From contig LR134136.1 in assembly GCA_900635495.1 (NCBI GenBank), positions 744,001-808,000 of the forward strand: DNA of 64,000 nucleotides, read 5' to 3'. The translations under genes and the position numbers were made by a program. Numbering within the stretch: the stretch's first letter is position 1; the number at the start of each line of letters is the position of its first letter. Below, one piece after another: positions 9,863-20,413 of the stretch. Source of the stretch: Atlantibacter hermannii (GTDB taxonomy: Bacteria; Pseudomonadota; Gammaproteobacteria; Enterobacterales; Enterobacteriaceae). The notes under the pieces were generated by a model. It was given only the letters and a program-made list of their open reading frames with translations. It was not told where the DNA came from and searched no databases.

Positions 9863-10534
9863 TCAGCCTCCCATCGAACGGCTGGAGGTGCCGGACGCTG
9901 AACTACGCTGCATTGTGGACTGCTTCGCAACCGACTCGCCAAAGCCGCCGCGCGTAACTGTAGTGGTGGTAGCGGGCTTCGGTGCCAGCGCGGTTTTCGG
10001 CACGTTCATGGTGCGGCCCGGTTGCGCTGCGCCATAACTCCTGCCGCTGGCGTCGTTATACTTGCCGTAAGCCGGGCTGGCAGGGTTACGTGAGCTGAAC
10101 AACGGTTGCTGCGCGAAGCCCGCGCCGCCGCCCATCATACGGCCCATCATGTAGCCCGCCATTAACGGCATCCAGAAACTGCCGCCGTTGTGGGCCTGCG
10201 CCTGATTCTCGCCCGCCACGCCCGCCTGGGCTGGCGCCTGCTGGCACTGGTTTTCGCCAAATTCCGCCACGCAGTCTTCGCGAGTGGCGTATTTCGGCGC
10301 GGTGCGCTCGGCTTCTTTCAGTGCGTTGTTATAAGCGGTAGTACATTCCGCGCTTTTGCCCGGGTTGGCAGCCGAACAGTCGTCGGCGTTCTGATAAAGC
10401 GAGACAGTCTCATCGCTCTTTTCACAACCCGCGAGCAGAAATACGGCAGAAACTGCCAGCGCAACGGGCGTTAAGTGTCGCGCGTTAAAGCTTTTGCGAA
10501 ACGTCGCATGATTGATGGATTTTGTCCGTTTCAT
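9863..10534 (-). CDS. ygiB: UPF0441 lipoprotein YgiB
   Basis: Lipoprotein-type N-terminus: after the basic MKRTKS start a hydrophobic stretch ends in the lipobox LLAGC. The rest is low in aromatics, Gln/Ala/Gly rich, with Cys pairs (DDCSAANPGKSAECTTAY, EDCVAEFGENQCQQ) and a Ser/Thr/Gly-rich tail, matching UPF0441. At 223 residues it equals E. coli YgiB. I choose ATG 10534 rather than the ATG 30 bases upstream because the family begins MKRTKSI. Function unknown; it travels with tolC and ygiC. Confidence 0.9.
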   Translation of the reverse strand: MKRTKSINHATFRKSFNARHLTPVALAVSAVFLLAGCEKSDETVSLYQNADDCSAANPGKSAECTTAYNNALKEAERTAPKYATREDCVAEFGENQCQQAPAQAGVAGENQAQAHNGGSFWMPLMAGYMMGRMMGGGAGFAQQPLFSSRNPASPAYGKYNDASGRSYGAAQPGRTMNVPKTALAPKPATTTTVTRGGFGESVAKQSTMQRSSASGTSSRSMGG

Positions 10535-10654
10535 TTTATCTTCCTGAACCCAGTGATAATGCAAACAATTAGCTTCAAAGGATAGAGGATGAACGGTTGG
10601 AATTAAAGCGGCGGGCGCGCCAGGCGCGGATCTTTACGTTGACTTACGAAGTTT

Positions 10655-10677
10655 CGGGGGGTGATTCACACCCCCCG
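10655..10677. other. Strong hairpin between tolC and ygiB
   Basis: CGGGGGGTG / CACCCCCCG form a perfect 9-bp stem with a 5-nt loop just 8 bp after the tolC stop. No T tract follows on the minus strand, so it is more likely an mRNA 3'-end stabiliser or attenuating hairpin between tolC and ygiBC than a full terminator. Confidence 0.6.
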
Positions 10678-10684
10678 GACAGGC

Positions 10685-12190
10685 TTAATGGCGGAACGGG
10701 TTTTTGCCTTTGCTCTGAGGCGCAGGCTCCGTTTGCACCGCGCTCGCTGGCTGAGCGGCAGGCTGAGTTTGCGCACCGGCAGTAGCGTAACCGTCTGCAG
10801 TCGCGTCCTGCTGAGTATTTTCCGGCGCTACGATTTCAGGCGTAGTGGAAACAGGTTTACCCAGATTGCTGTTCAGGATTTGCAGGTCCTGCTCGTTCAA
10901 CGTACCCAGTGCAGCTTTAATATTCAGCTGGTTAATCAGGTAGTTGTAACGCGCACTGGACAGCTGTTGTTTGGCGTTGAACAGGGTGGTGGTGGCATCC
11001 AGCACATCGACAATGGTACGGGTGCCTACGGCATAACCGGCTTCGGTTGCGTCTAACGAGCTCTGAGCAGACACCACAGATTGTTTATACGCATTGATGC
11101 TGCTGATCGACGCATTCACGTTGTTAAAGGATGAACGCACGGTTTGCACTACGTTGCGGTGCGCGCTTTCGAGCTGCTCGCTGGCGCCGACAAAATTGTA
11201 CTGCGCCTGTTTAACCTGAGAATTCACCGCGCCGCCGCTGTAAATCGGCAGGGAGAAATTAATGCCGACTTTGTTCTGACCAATGTTGCTGTCGTTATAC
11301 TGCGCGCCAGCCGGACCGCTGGTTGCGGAACCGCTGTAAGAGCTGTCGGAAACGCTTGTTGAGGCGGTTAACCCTACCGTCGGCAGGTGACCAGTTTCAG
11401 CCAGGCGAATCTGCTCACGGGCTAAATCCTGGCTCAGGCGCGCCTGCAATAAGGTCAGGTTGCGGTTTTCCGCTTCTTTCAGCAAGTTGCTGACCGACTC
11501 AGGCTTGGTGGTTTTGAAAGCATCCACATTCCAGCGAGGCCAGTTGCGGATAGTAATTCCCGGTCACCTGGCGCAGCTGTTCCAGCGCGTTGTCGAGATT
11601 GTTGCGGGCAGTCACTTCGTTCGCCAGCACGTTATCGTATTGGGAACGGGCGTTCTGCACATCGGTAATCGCTACCAGACCCACGTTAAAACGCTGGGTC
11701 GTCTGGTCTAACTGGCGGTAAATCGCCTGTTTCTGCGCTTCAGTATAGGAAAGCGAATCGATAGCGCTCAGCACGTTAAAATAAGCAGTCGCCGTGTTCA
11801 GGATCAGGGTCTGCTGATCGGTCTGGAACGTGACGTCCTGAATACCCGCGCTTTTTTCCTGAAGTGTCAGTTGGCGCCATTTTGACATGTCAAAAATGGT
11901 TTGGGTCAGGGAGAGCGCCGCGCTGGAAGTCGTGTTGTTAACGCCATTGGCGTCGCGGTAGCCGTTGCTATAACCGTAATCTGCGCCAAGGCCAAGCTGC
12001 GGTAATAAAGGACTGCGAGCTTCGTTAATTTTTTCGAATGCGGCATCACGATCGGCAGCGGATCTACGCAGATCCGGGTTGCTCAAACGTGCCTGCTGAT
12101 AAACCTGCAATAGGTTTCTGCCTGGCTCATGGCGCTGAAACCGGAAAGGCTCAGGCCGATAAGAATGGGGAGCAGTTTCTTCATTTGCAT
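10685..12190 (-). CDS. tolC: Outer membrane efflux channel TolC, two frameshifts
   Basis: TolC is the trimeric outer-membrane channel for AcrAB, EmrAB, MacAB and type I secretion. A signal peptide (MKKLLPILIGLSLSGFSAMS) precedes two outer membrane efflux repeats; the C-terminus ends GKNPFRH like E. coli's GHNPFRN. A missing A (T run 12115-12117) right after the signal peptide and an extra base at 11531-11532 break the frame. Repaired length is about 501 residues, close to E. coli's 493. Start is ATG 12190 (MQMKK) or the second ATG at 12184. It is divergent from nudF, with a candidate marbox upstream. Confidence 0.95.
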
Positions 12191-12276
12191 TCCTTGTTGT
12201 GAAGCAGAATTTGTTTATTAGCGCTGACAGAAGTCGAAAATTGTCGCCGATTTTAGCAGAATCCGCGATAAGTGAA

Positions 12277-12295
12277 GATTGGCCTTCTGTGCCTT
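12277..12295. promoter_or_regulatory. Candidate MarA/SoxS/Rob box upstream of tolC
   Basis: GATTGGCCTTCTGTGCCTT fits the reversed marbox pattern RTTTRRYnnWnnGTGCnRT at all but two of the defined positions, about 90 bp upstream of the tolC start. E. coli tolC is known to be activated by MarA, SoxS and Rob. Consensus match by eye only. Confidence 0.45.
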
Positions 12296-12397
12296 TATGC
12301 CATTAAATTTCATCAATCTACCATATTGTCGTTATAACGACAGGTAAACTGGGTTGAATACGTTCACCACTATCCTCATTTAAAACAGGCTTAGATC

Positions 12398-13030
12398 ATG
12401 AGCAAACCAGACGATCGCGCAGTGACTTTCACAAAAAACGATGTAGAAATTATTGCACGGGAAAAATTGTACCGCGGCTTTTTTTCGTTAGATCTGTATC
12501 GTTTCGACACCGCCTTTTTAACGGTGAAATGAGTGGGGAAGTACGACGCGAAATTTTTGAGCGCGGTCATGCCTCAGTCCTGCTACCCTTTGACCCTGTG
12601 CGTGATGAAGTGGTGCTGATCGAACAGATCCGCATCGCCGCGTATGATACCAGTGAAACACCCTGGTTGCTGGAGCTGGTCGCCGGTATGATTGAGCCTG
12701 GCGAAAGCGTCGAAGACGTGGCGCGCCGCGAAGCCATGGAAGAGGCAGGGTTGACGGTAGGACGCACGAAGCCAGTACTGAACTATCTCGCAAGCCCAGG
12801 CGGCACCAGCGAGAGATTGTCCATTCTGGTGGGAGAAGTGGATGCCACACAGGCTGAAGGTATACATGGCCTGGTGGAAGAAAACGAAGATATTCGTGTT
12901 CATGTGGTAAGCCGGGAACAGGCATACCAGTGGGTAGAAGAGGGGAAAATCGATAACGCGGCCTCAGTCATCGCACTGCTCTGGCTGCAACTGCACTATC
13001 AAGAAAATACGTCAAGAGTGGAACACCTGA
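12398..13030 (+). CDS. nudF: ADP-ribose pyrophosphatase, two frameshifts
   Basis: Nudix hydrolase cleaving ADP-ribose to AMP and ribose 5-phosphate. The Nudix box is clear: GMIEPGESVEDVARREAMEE AGL fits Gx5Ex7REUxEExGU. A missing T at 12502-12504 hides the N-terminal 40 residues (…LYRGFFSLDLYRFRHRLF…). An extra A at 13004-13007 runs the C-terminus into yqiB; without it the protein ends …RQEWNT at TGA 13028-13030, resembling the E. coli end. Repaired length is 210 residues. The start ATG 12398 lies in a divergent promoter region with tolC and opens the nudF-yqiB-cpdA-yqiA-parE run. Confidence 0.92.
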
Positions 13031-13032
13031 AT

Positions 13033-13455
13033 ATGAAGCGCTACACCCCGACTTTCCAGAAATGATGCGCCTTTGCGAACCAACTTTGCAATTTTGCGCC
13101 GCTTGTTGCCTCGTCATGACGCAGCGGGTGAAACAGTGAGCTATCAGGTCGGCAGCGCGCAATACCGATTAACGATTCTCGAATCCACCCGTTACACTAC
13201 GCTGGTGGAAATTAAGCAAACGATGCCTGCGATCAGTTACTGGAGCCTGCCGTCAATGTCGGTGCGGCTCTACCATGACGCCATGGTGGCGGAAGTGTGT
13301 TCAAAGTCAGCAGATCTTTCGCTTTAAAGCACGTTATGATTACCCGAACAAAAAGTTGCATCAACGCGATGAAAAGCATCAAATTAACCAGTTTCTTGCT
13401 GACTGGTTGCGCTACTGCCTGGCGCATGGAGCCGATGGCAGTTCCGGTTTGTTAG
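13033..13455 (+). CDS. yqiB: DUF1249 protein YqiB, four frameshifts
   Basis: Small cytoplasmic protein of unknown function conserved between nudF and cpdA. Family sequence is recognisable in three frames: [16 protein letters not shown] at the start, then [36 protein letters not shown], and [20 protein letters not shown]. Missing C (13046-13049), missing A (13078-13079), extra A (13303-13305) and extra C (13432-13433) cancel out, giving 140 residues, the E. coli length. It starts 2 bp after the nudF stop. Four compensating indels in 420 bp mark a local low-quality patch. Confidence 0.88.
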
Positions 13456-13479
13456 CGTCGTGAAACCTAAGGACACCTT

Positions 13480-14309
13480 TTGGAAAGCCTGTTGAATCTT
13501 CCTGTAGCAGATAAGGCGAGCGTCAGGATCCTACAAATCACTGATACCCATCTTTTCGCGGAAAAAAGCGAAACGCTGCTGGGTATCAACACCTGGAGCA
13601 GTTACCAGGCTGTGCTGGATGCTATCGCGGCACAGCAGCGTTCGTGCGACCTGATCGTCGCCACGGGCGACCTCGCGCAGGACCATTCGTCAGAAGCCTA
13701 TCAGCACTTTGCTCAGGGTATTGCCGCGTTTGCCGCGCCTTGCGTCTGGCTGCCCGGCAATCACGATTTCCAGCCCGCGATGTTCAGCGCGCTCCAGGAT
13801 GCGGGTATTTCCCCGGCGAAACGGGTTTTTTGCGGCGATAAATGGCAAATCCTTCTATTGGATAGTCAGGTTTTCGGCGTACCGCACGGCGAGCTGAGCG
13901 AATATCAGCTCGAATGGCTGGAAGCCAAACTTGCCGATGTCCCTGAGAGACACACGCTGCTCCTGCTTCATCATCATCCCTTTGCCGGCGGGATGCAGTT
14001 GGCTCGACCAACACAGTTTACGTAATGCTGGCGAGCTGGATGCGGTATTAAGCCGTTTTCCGAATGTGCGTCATTTGCTGTGCGGTCATATTCATCAGGA
14101 GCAGGATCTCGACTGGAATGGCCGACGCCTGCTGGCGACGCCTTCTACCTGCGTCCAGTTCAAACCCCATTTGCGCCAACTTTACCATTGATACCATCGC
14201 CCCCGGCTGGCGCTGGCTGGAACTGCATCCGGACGGCACGCTGACCACCGAGGTCGAACGCCTTGAGGGGACGCAGTTCAACCCTGATACCGCGTCAGAA
14301 GGCTACTGA
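13480..14309 (+). CDS. cpdA: 3',5'-cAMP phosphodiesterase, two frameshifts
   Basis: Class III cyclic nucleotide phosphodiesterase of the metallophosphoesterase superfamily; it breaks down cAMP and so tempers CRP signalling. Metal ligands are in ITDTHLF, VATGDLAQD, LPGNHDF, LLLHHHP and CGHIHQE. The start is TTG 13480 (LESLLNLP), as in E. coli. Extra T bases at 13981-13983 and 14170-14172 shift the frame. Repaired length is 275 residues, equal to E. coli. Its TGA overlaps the yqiA ATG (ATGA), indicating translational coupling. Confidence 0.93.
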
Positions 14310-14886
14310 TGTCCACGCTCCTGTATCTGCACGGTTTCAATAGCTCGCCGCGTTCGGCGAAAGCGACATTGTTTAAAGCCTGGCTTGAACAACATCATCC
14401 GGCCATTAACATGGTGGTGCCGCAGCTGCCGCCGTTTCCGTCTGATGCCGCGGAACTGCTGGAGTCACTGGTGCTGGAGCATGGGGGCGAGGAACTGGCC
14501 GTTGTCGGCTCGTCGCTCGGCGGTTATTACGCCACCTGGCTTTCCCAGTGTTTCATGCTGCCGGCGGTAGTAGTTAACCCGGCGGTCCGTCCTTTTGAGC
14601 TGCTGGTCGACTATTTAGGCCAAAACGAGAACCCCTACACCGGGCAGCAATATGTGCTAGAGTCTCGCCATATTTACGATCTCAAAGTCATGCAAATTGA
14701 CCCGCTGGAAGCGCCCGATCTTATCTGGCTGCTTCAGCAGACCGGGGACGAGGTGCTTGATTATCGCCAGGCGGTGGCTTATTTACGCCTCCTGTCGGCA
14801 GACCGTGATTGACGGGGGTAATCACGCCTTTGTGGGCTTTGAAGATTATTTCTCACAGATTGTCGGATTTCCTGGGCCTGGCGTAA
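14309..14886 (+). CDS. yqiA: Esterase YqiA (alpha/beta hydrolase), two frameshifts
   Basis: Short alpha/beta-hydrolase esterase acting on palmitoyl-CoA and p-nitrophenyl esters in E. coli. LYLHGFNSSPRSAKA gives the oxyanion region, VVGSSLGGYYATWL the GxSxG nucleophile, and GGNHAFVGFEDY the catalytic His. An extra T (14782-14784) and an extra C (about 14871) shift the frame; the repaired frame ends at TAA 14884-14886, giving 191 residues. It overlaps cpdA by one base and precedes parE by 44 bp. Confidence 0.92.
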
Positions 14887-14930
14887 CGTCCGCCCGGCGT
14901 CGATGCCGTTTTTATCTGAACGAATAAACC

Positions 14931-16827
14931 ATGACGCAATCCTATAACGCTGATGCCATTGAGGTACTCACCGGGCTTGAGCCGGTTCGCCGCCGTCCGG
15001 GGATGTATACCGATACCACTCGCCCCAATCATCTTGGGCAGGAAGTTATTGATAACAGCGTGGACGAAGCGCTGGCGGGCCATGCCAAACGCGTAGATGT
15101 GATCCTCCACGAAGATCAATCCCTTGAGGTGATTGACGACGGGCGCGGTATGCCTGTCGATATCCACCCCGGAAGAAGGCGTGCCCGCCGTTGAGTTGAT
15201 CCTCTGCCGCCTGCACGCCGGGGGGAAATTTTCCAATAAAAACTACCAGTTCTCAGGCGGTCTGCACGGGGTAGGGATTTCCGTGGTCAACGCCCTGTCG
15301 AAGCGGGTGGAAGTGAATGTTCGTCGTGATGGGCAGATCTACAACATCGCGTTTGCGAACGGCGAAAAAATCAAAGATCTGGACGTGGTCGGCACTTGCG
15401 GTAAACGCAATACCGGCACCAGCGTCCATTTCTGGCCGGATGAATCGTTTCTTCGACTCCCCGCGTTTTTCAGTCTCGCGCTTAAGCCATCTTCTTAAGG
15501 CCAAAGCGGTGCTGTGCCCGGGCGTGGAAATCACCTTTAAAGACAAGGTGAATAACACCGAGCAACGCTGGTGTTATCTCGACGGCCTGAATGATTATTT
15601 GAGTGAAGCGGTGAACGGCCTGCCGACGCTGCCGGAAAAACCGTTTATCGGCAATTTCTCCGGCGAAACAGAAGCGGTTGACTGGGCTCTGCTGTGGCTT
15701 CCGGAAGGCGGCGAATTGCTGACTGAAAGCTACGTTAACCTGATCCCCACCATGCAGGGGCGGTACCCACGTTAACGGTCTGCGTCAGGGGCTGCTGGAC
15801 GCGATGCGCGAGTTCTGCGAATACCGCAATATCCTGCCGCGCGGCGTGAAGCTGTCGGCGGAAGATATCTGGGAACGCTGCGCCTACGTATTGTCGGTGA
15901 AAATGCAGGATCCGCAGTTCGCCGGGCAAACCAAAGAGCGCCTTTCGTCGCGTCAGTGCGCGGCCTTTGTGTCCGGCGTGGTGAAAGATGCCTTCAGCCT
16001 GTGGCTTAACCAGAACGTTCAGGCAGCCGAAATGCTGGCTGAACTGGCCATATCCAGCGCCCAGCGCCGGATGCGCGCCGCCAAAAAAGTGGTGCGTAAA
16101 AAGCTCACCAGCGGACCGGCGCTGCCGGGTAAACTCGCGGACTGCACCGCGCAGGATTTAGCGCGTACCGAATTGTTCCTGGTGGGAAGGGGACTCGGCG
16201 GGCGGTTCGGCGAAGCAGGCACGCGATCGTGAATATCAGGCGATCATGCCGCTTAAAGGCAAGATCCTGAACACCTGGGAAGTTTCTTCTGACGAAGTGC
16301 TGGCGTCTCAGGAAGTGCATGATATTTCCGTGGCGATCGGCATCGATCCGGATAGCGAAGACCTGAGCCAACTGCGTTACGGCAAGATCTGCATTCTGGC
16401 GGATGCCGACTCAGACGGCCTGCACATCGCCACGCTGTTGTGCGCGCTGTTCGTGAAGCACTTCCGCACGCTGGTTAAAAATGGGCACGTCTATGTGGCG
16501 CTGCCGCCGCTGTATCGCATTGATTTAGGCAAAGAGGTTTACTACGCCCTGACGGAAGAAGAGAAAGCTGGCGTACTGGAACAGCTGAAGCGGAAAAAGG
16601 GCAAACCGAACGTACAGCGTTTTAAAGGGCTGGGCGAAATGAACCCGCTGCAATTGCGCGAAACCACGCTGGATCCGAATACCCGCCGTCTGGTGCAGTT
16701 GACTATCAGCGACGACGACGATGCGCGCACCACGGCAATGATGGATATGCTGCTGGCGAAAAAACGCTCGGAAGATCGCCGTAACTGGTTGCAGGAGAAA
16801 GGCGATCTCGCCGATCTGGACGTGTAA
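14931..16827 (+). CDS. parE: DNA topoisomerase IV subunit B, four frameshifts
   Basis: ATPase subunit of topoisomerase IV, which decatenates sister chromosomes with ParC. It shows the GHKL ATPase (LGQEVIDNSVDEAL, DDGRGMPVDIHP, GGLHGVGISVVNAL) then the TOPRIM domain (LVEGDSAGGSAKQ, ILADADSDGLHI). Four extra bases (CCCC 15167-15170, TTT 15448-15450, GGGG 15757-15760, GGG 16184-16186) split it. Removing one base from each gives 630 residues, exactly the E. coli length. ParE is essential, so these are best read as sequencing errors. Confidence 0.96.
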
Positions 16828-16841
16828 CCGACGCAGGCAAT

Positions 16842-16873
16842 AAAAAAGGCGATGATTTATCATCGCCTTTTTT
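16842..16873. terminator. Bidirectional terminator between parE and ygiN
   Basis: AAGGCGATGA / TCATCGCCTT (16846-16869, 4-nt loop) is followed by TTTTTT and preceded by an A run. It serves both convergent genes. Confidence 0.9.
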
Positions 16874-16889
16874 GATCCTGATGAAGGGC

Positions 16890-17204
16890 TTAAACGCCTT
16901 CCTCCAGAATACGGATATGGGTTTCCAGCACGTCGCCTTTCACCGCTTCGCTCCACGCTTTCATGTGCGCGGTCTGCAGATGGGCTTCCAGATGCGGTAC
17001 GCTTTCCCACTTCTCCAGCATCACAATGGAATCCGGCGCGGTAGACTGGAAGCTTACCTGGGCATTCACATCCACCAGCGGCGCATAGCCGTGGCAGCCT
17101 TCTTCCGCCAGTACGGTGGGAATGATTTTAGCAAACTGATCCAGCACCGCCTGGCGATGATGTGCGCCCGGACGCGTGCGGATCTCTGCAATAACAGTCA
17201 GCAT
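16890..17204 (-). CDS. ygiN: Quinol monooxygenase YgiN (ABM domain)
   Basis: Antibiotic biosynthesis monooxygenase-fold protein of 104 residues. In E. coli it oxidises menaquinol and is thought to form a quinone cycle with MdaB. The start MLTVIAEIRTRPG at 17204 has AGGAG seven bases upstream; open frame further upstream does not match the family. It lies 106 bp downstream of mdaB on the same strand, preserving the functional pair. Confidence 0.93.
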   Translation of the reverse strand: MLTVIAEIRTRPGAHHRQAVLDQFAKIIPTVLAEEGCHGYAPLVDVNAQVSFQSTAPDSIVMLEKWESVPHLEAHLQTAHMKAWSEAVKGDVLETHIRILEEGV

Positions 17205-17310
17205 GAAAAACTCCTGTGATAAATCCGTAAAACGGAGCCGCAGGCGTAACGCCATTAGCCGGCGCGCAAACCGCAGCTCTCTTGATCAGGATAGTGTAAC
17301 CGGCATCCAG

Positions 17311-17892
17311 TTAAGCAAAAATCGCCGCCAGATGCTCGCGATATTCCTGAATATAACGCGGTACGTCCGGCATTTTAATCACGTCATTGGTGATAAACGT
17401 TGGCAGCGCGTCCATGCCAAGGAACTGATTGGCCTTATGGAACGGCAGGTAGACGCCATCTACGCCCACGCCGTGGAAGAACTGATCTTCATCGGTGAAC
17501 GCGTCGAGCGGCGCATTCCAGGTCAGGGACAGCATATATTTGGTGCCCTGCATCAGCCCGCCGGAGCCATATTTTTTGCTGGCGTCTGAGCGGGTGCGAC
17601 CATCGCTGGCATACAGCGTGCCGTGCCCCTCGGTAAACACATCGTCAATATACTTTTTCACCGTCCAGGGCGCGCCCATCCACCAGCCGGGCATCTGGTA
17701 AATTACCACGTCGGCCCAGACGTACTTTTGTACTTCGGCCTGGATATCGTAGTCCCCGTCGGCGCGGGTAACCTGAACATCGTGTCCGAGGTCGCGCAGA
17801 AAGCTTTGTGCGACGTCGGTCAGGGTGTCGTTCAGTTGACCTTTAGAGTGCGCGAATGCTTTCGCGCCGTTGATGATAAGCACGTTGCTCAT
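17311..17892 (-). CDS. mdaB: NADPH:quinone reductase MdaB
   Basis: Flavodoxin-fold FAD-dependent NADPH quinone reductase (modulator of drug activity B) that reduces quinones by two electrons and is implicated in quinone detoxification. MSNVLIINGAKAFAHS, the PGWWMGAPWTVKKYIDDVF flavin loop and NAPLDAFTDEDQFF are family sequence. At 193 residues it equals E. coli. It is followed by ygiN and divergent from parC. In E. coli, qseBC, ygiW, ygiV and mqsRA lie between mdaB and parC; here only about 250 bp separate them. Confidence 0.95.
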   Translation of the reverse strand: MSNVLIINGAKAFAHSKGQLNDTLTDVAQSFLRDLGHDVQVTRADGDYDIQAEVQKYVWADVVIYQMPGWWMGAPWTVKKYIDDVFTEGHGTLYASDGRTRSDASKKYGSGGLMQGTKYMLSLTWNAPLDAFTDEDQFFHGVGVDGVYLPFHKANQFLGMDALPTFITNDVIKMPDVPRYIQEYREHLAAIFA

Positions 17893-18142
17893 TATTTATC
17901 CTCGAATAATTACCTATGGGATGAATGATAACGTATCAGGCGGTACGGTGAAATTCGCAAAAAGTGCAAAGACTTTTGCGGGATGCGCAATAATTGAGGC
18001 GCATCGCCGTGAATCTGATTCGCGGCCTTCACCGCAGGAAAGTTCCCATGCCGCGCTGGGACTCGCTCTTCAGATAAGGTACTATCTGCGGCAATATTGC
18101 CGCTACTTCACCCTGCGGCCCCTGTTCGAGGTATAACGATTA

Positions 18143-20413
18143 ATGAGCGATATGACTCAGGATGGTGCAGAGCGTCTTGCGCTGCATGAGTTCACGGAAA
18201 ACGCCTATCTGAACTACTCCATGTACGTCATCATGGACAGGGCGTTACCTTTTATCGGCGACGGTTTAAAACCCGTACAGCGCCGCATCGTGTATGCGAT
18301 GTCTGAGCTGGGCCTGAATGCCAGCGCTAAGTTTAAGAAATCGGCCCGTACCGTGGGCGACGTGTTGGGTAAGTACCATCCGCACGGCGACAGCGCCTGC
18401 TATGAAGCGATGGTGCTGATGGCGCAGCCGTTCTCCTACCGTTATCCGCTGGTGGATGGCCAGGGAAACTGGGGCGCGCCTGACGATCCGAAATCCTTCG
18501 CGGCGATGCGTTATACGGAATCGCGCCTGTCGAAATACGCTGAACTGCTGCTGAGCGAACTGGGCCAGGGCACCGTGGATTTCGTGCCTAACTTTGACGG
18601 CACTTTAGACGAGCCGAAAATGCTGCCGGCGCGCTTGCCCAATATTCTGCTGAACGGCACCACCGGCATCGCGGTGGGGATGGCGACTGACATTCCGCCG
18701 CACAACCTGCGGGAAGTGGCGAAAGCGACCATCAGCCTGATCGATAACCCGAAAACCACGCTGGACGAACTGCTGGACATCGTTCACGGGCCGGATTACC
18801 CGACCGAGGCGGAAATCATTACCCCGCGTGAAGAAATCCGCAAAATTTACCAGAGCGGGCGCGGCTCCGTACGCATGCGCGCCGTCTGGAAAAAAGAGGA
18901 CGGCGCGGTGGTGATCACGGCGCTGCCGCATCAGGTATCCGGCGCGCGTGTGCTCGAGCAGATTGCGGCACAAATGCGCAATAAAAAGCTGCCGATGGTG
19001 GACGATTTACGCGACGAGTCGGACCATGAAAACCCGACGCGTCTGGTGATTGTGCCGCGCTCCAACCGTGTGGATATGGAGCAGGTGATGAACCACCTGT
19101 TCGCCACCACCGATCTGGAAAAAAGCTACCGCGTTAACCTGAATATGATTGGTCTGGATAACCGTCCGGCGGTGAAAAACCTGCTGGAGATCCTGACCGA
19201 ATGGCTGGCGTACCGTCGCGATACCGTGCGTCGCCGCCTGAACTATCGTCTGGAGAAAGTGCTTAAGCGCCTGCATATCCTGCAAGGTTTGCTGGTGGCG
19301 TTTCTCAACATCGACGAAGTTATCCATATTATTCGCAGCGAAGATGAGCCGAAGCCGGTACTGATGGCCCGCTTCGAGCTGACCGAAACGCAGGCCGAAG
19401 CCATCCTTGAACTCAAACTGCGCCATCTGGCGAAGCTTGAAGAGATGAAGATTCGCGGCGAGCAAGATGCGCTGGAAAAAGAGCGCGATCAGATCCAGGG
19501 CATTCTGGCTTCCGAACGCAAAATGAATACCCTGTTGAAGAAAGAGCTACAGGCCGATGCCGATGCCTATGGCGATGAGCGCCGTTCGCCGCTGCATGAG
19601 CGTAGCGAAGCCAAAGCCATGAGCGAGCACGACATGCTGCCCTCAGAGCCCATCACCATTGTGCTGTCGCAGATGGGCTGGGTGCGCAGCGCCAAAGGCC
19701 ATGATATCGACGCTCAGGGCCTGAGTTACAAAGCGGGCGATAGCTGGCTGGCTTCTGCGAAGGGCAAGAGCAACCAGCCGGTGGTATTTATTGATTCCAC
19801 CGGGCGCAGCTACGCCATTGACCCAATCACGCTGCCGTCGGCGCGTGGGCAGGGCGAGCCGATTACCGGTAAGCTCACGCTGCCGCCTGGCGCGGTGGTG
19901 GAGCAAATGCTGATGGCGAATGAAGATCAGAAGCTGCTGATGGCGTCTGATTCCGGCTACGGTTTTGTCTGCACCTTTAATGATTTGGTTGCCCGCAACC
20001 GGGCAGGCAAAGCGGTGATTACGCTTCCGGAAAACGCCCATGTGCTGCCGCCCCTTGAAATCGCCAGCGAGCAGGATCTGTTGCTGGCCATCACTGCCGC
20101 AGGCCGCATGCTGATGTTCCCGGTGTCTGACCTGCCGCAGCTTTCCAAAGGGAAGGGGAATAAAATTATCTCCATTCCGGCGGCTGAAGCGGCGAAAGGC
20201 GATGATAAGCTGGCGCACCTGATGTTATTGCCGCCGCAAAGCACGCTGACCTTCCATGTCGGCAAGCGTAAAATCAAAATGCGTCCGGAAGAGCTGCAAA
20301 AAGTGCATGGCGAACGCGGTCGTCGCGGTACGCTGATGCGCGGTCTGCAACGCATCGATCGCATTGATGTTGATTCGCCGCTGCGCCCGGACGCCGCAGG
20401 CAGCGAAGCGTAA
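18143..20413 (+). CDS. parC: DNA topoisomerase IV subunit A
   Basis: DNA-binding and cleaving subunit of topoisomerase IV. The winged-helix/tower domain carries the active Tyr region (AMRYTESRLS) and the C-terminal beta-pinwheel follows from about residue 500. It has 756 residues against about 752 in E. coli, the difference being a small N-terminal insertion (MSDMTQDGAERLALHEF). The quinolone-resistance region reads YHPHGDSACYEAM, i.e. Ser and Glu at the positions equivalent to E. coli Ser80 and Glu84, so no classical resistance change. No frameshift here, unlike parE. Confidence 0.97.
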   Translation: MSDMTQDGAERLALHEFTENAYLNYSMYVIMDRALPFIGDGLKPVQRRIVYAMSELGLNASAKFKKSARTVGDVLGKYHPHGDSACYEAMVLMAQPFSYRYPLVDGQGNWGAPDDPKSFAAMRYTESRLSKYAELLLSELGQGTVDFVPNFDGTLDEPKMLPARLPNILLNGTTGIAVGMATDIPPHNLREVAKATISLIDNPKTTLDELLDIVHGPDYPTEAEIITPREEIRKIYQSGRGSVRMRAVWKKEDGAVVITALPHQVSGARVLEQIAAQMRNKKLPMVDDLRDESDHENPTRLVIVPRSNRVDMEQVMNHLFATTDLEKSYRVNLNMIGLDNRPAVKNLLEILTEWLAYRRDTVRRRLNYRLEKVLKRLHILQGLLVAFLNIDEVIHIIRSEDEPKPVLMARFELTETQAEAILELKLRHLAKLEEMKIRGEQDALEKERDQIQGILASERKMNTLLKKELQADADAYGDERRSPLHERSEAKAMSEHDMLPSEPITIVLSQMGWVRSAKGHDIDAQGLSYKAGDSWLASAKGKSNQPVVFIDSTGRSYAIDPITLPSARGQGEPITGKLTLPPGAVVEQMLMANEDQKLLMASDSGYGFVCTFNDLVARNRAGKAVITLPENAHVLPPLEIASEQDLLLAITAAGRMLMFPVSDLPQLSKGKGNKIISIPAAEAAKGDDKLAHLMLLPPQSTLTFHVGKRKIKMRPEELQKVHGERGRRGTLMRGLQRIDRIDVDSPLRPDAAGSEA

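Noticed and set aside
18380..18420. Quinolone-resistance changes in ParC
   Set aside because: The region reads HPHGDSACYEAM with wild-type Ser and Glu.
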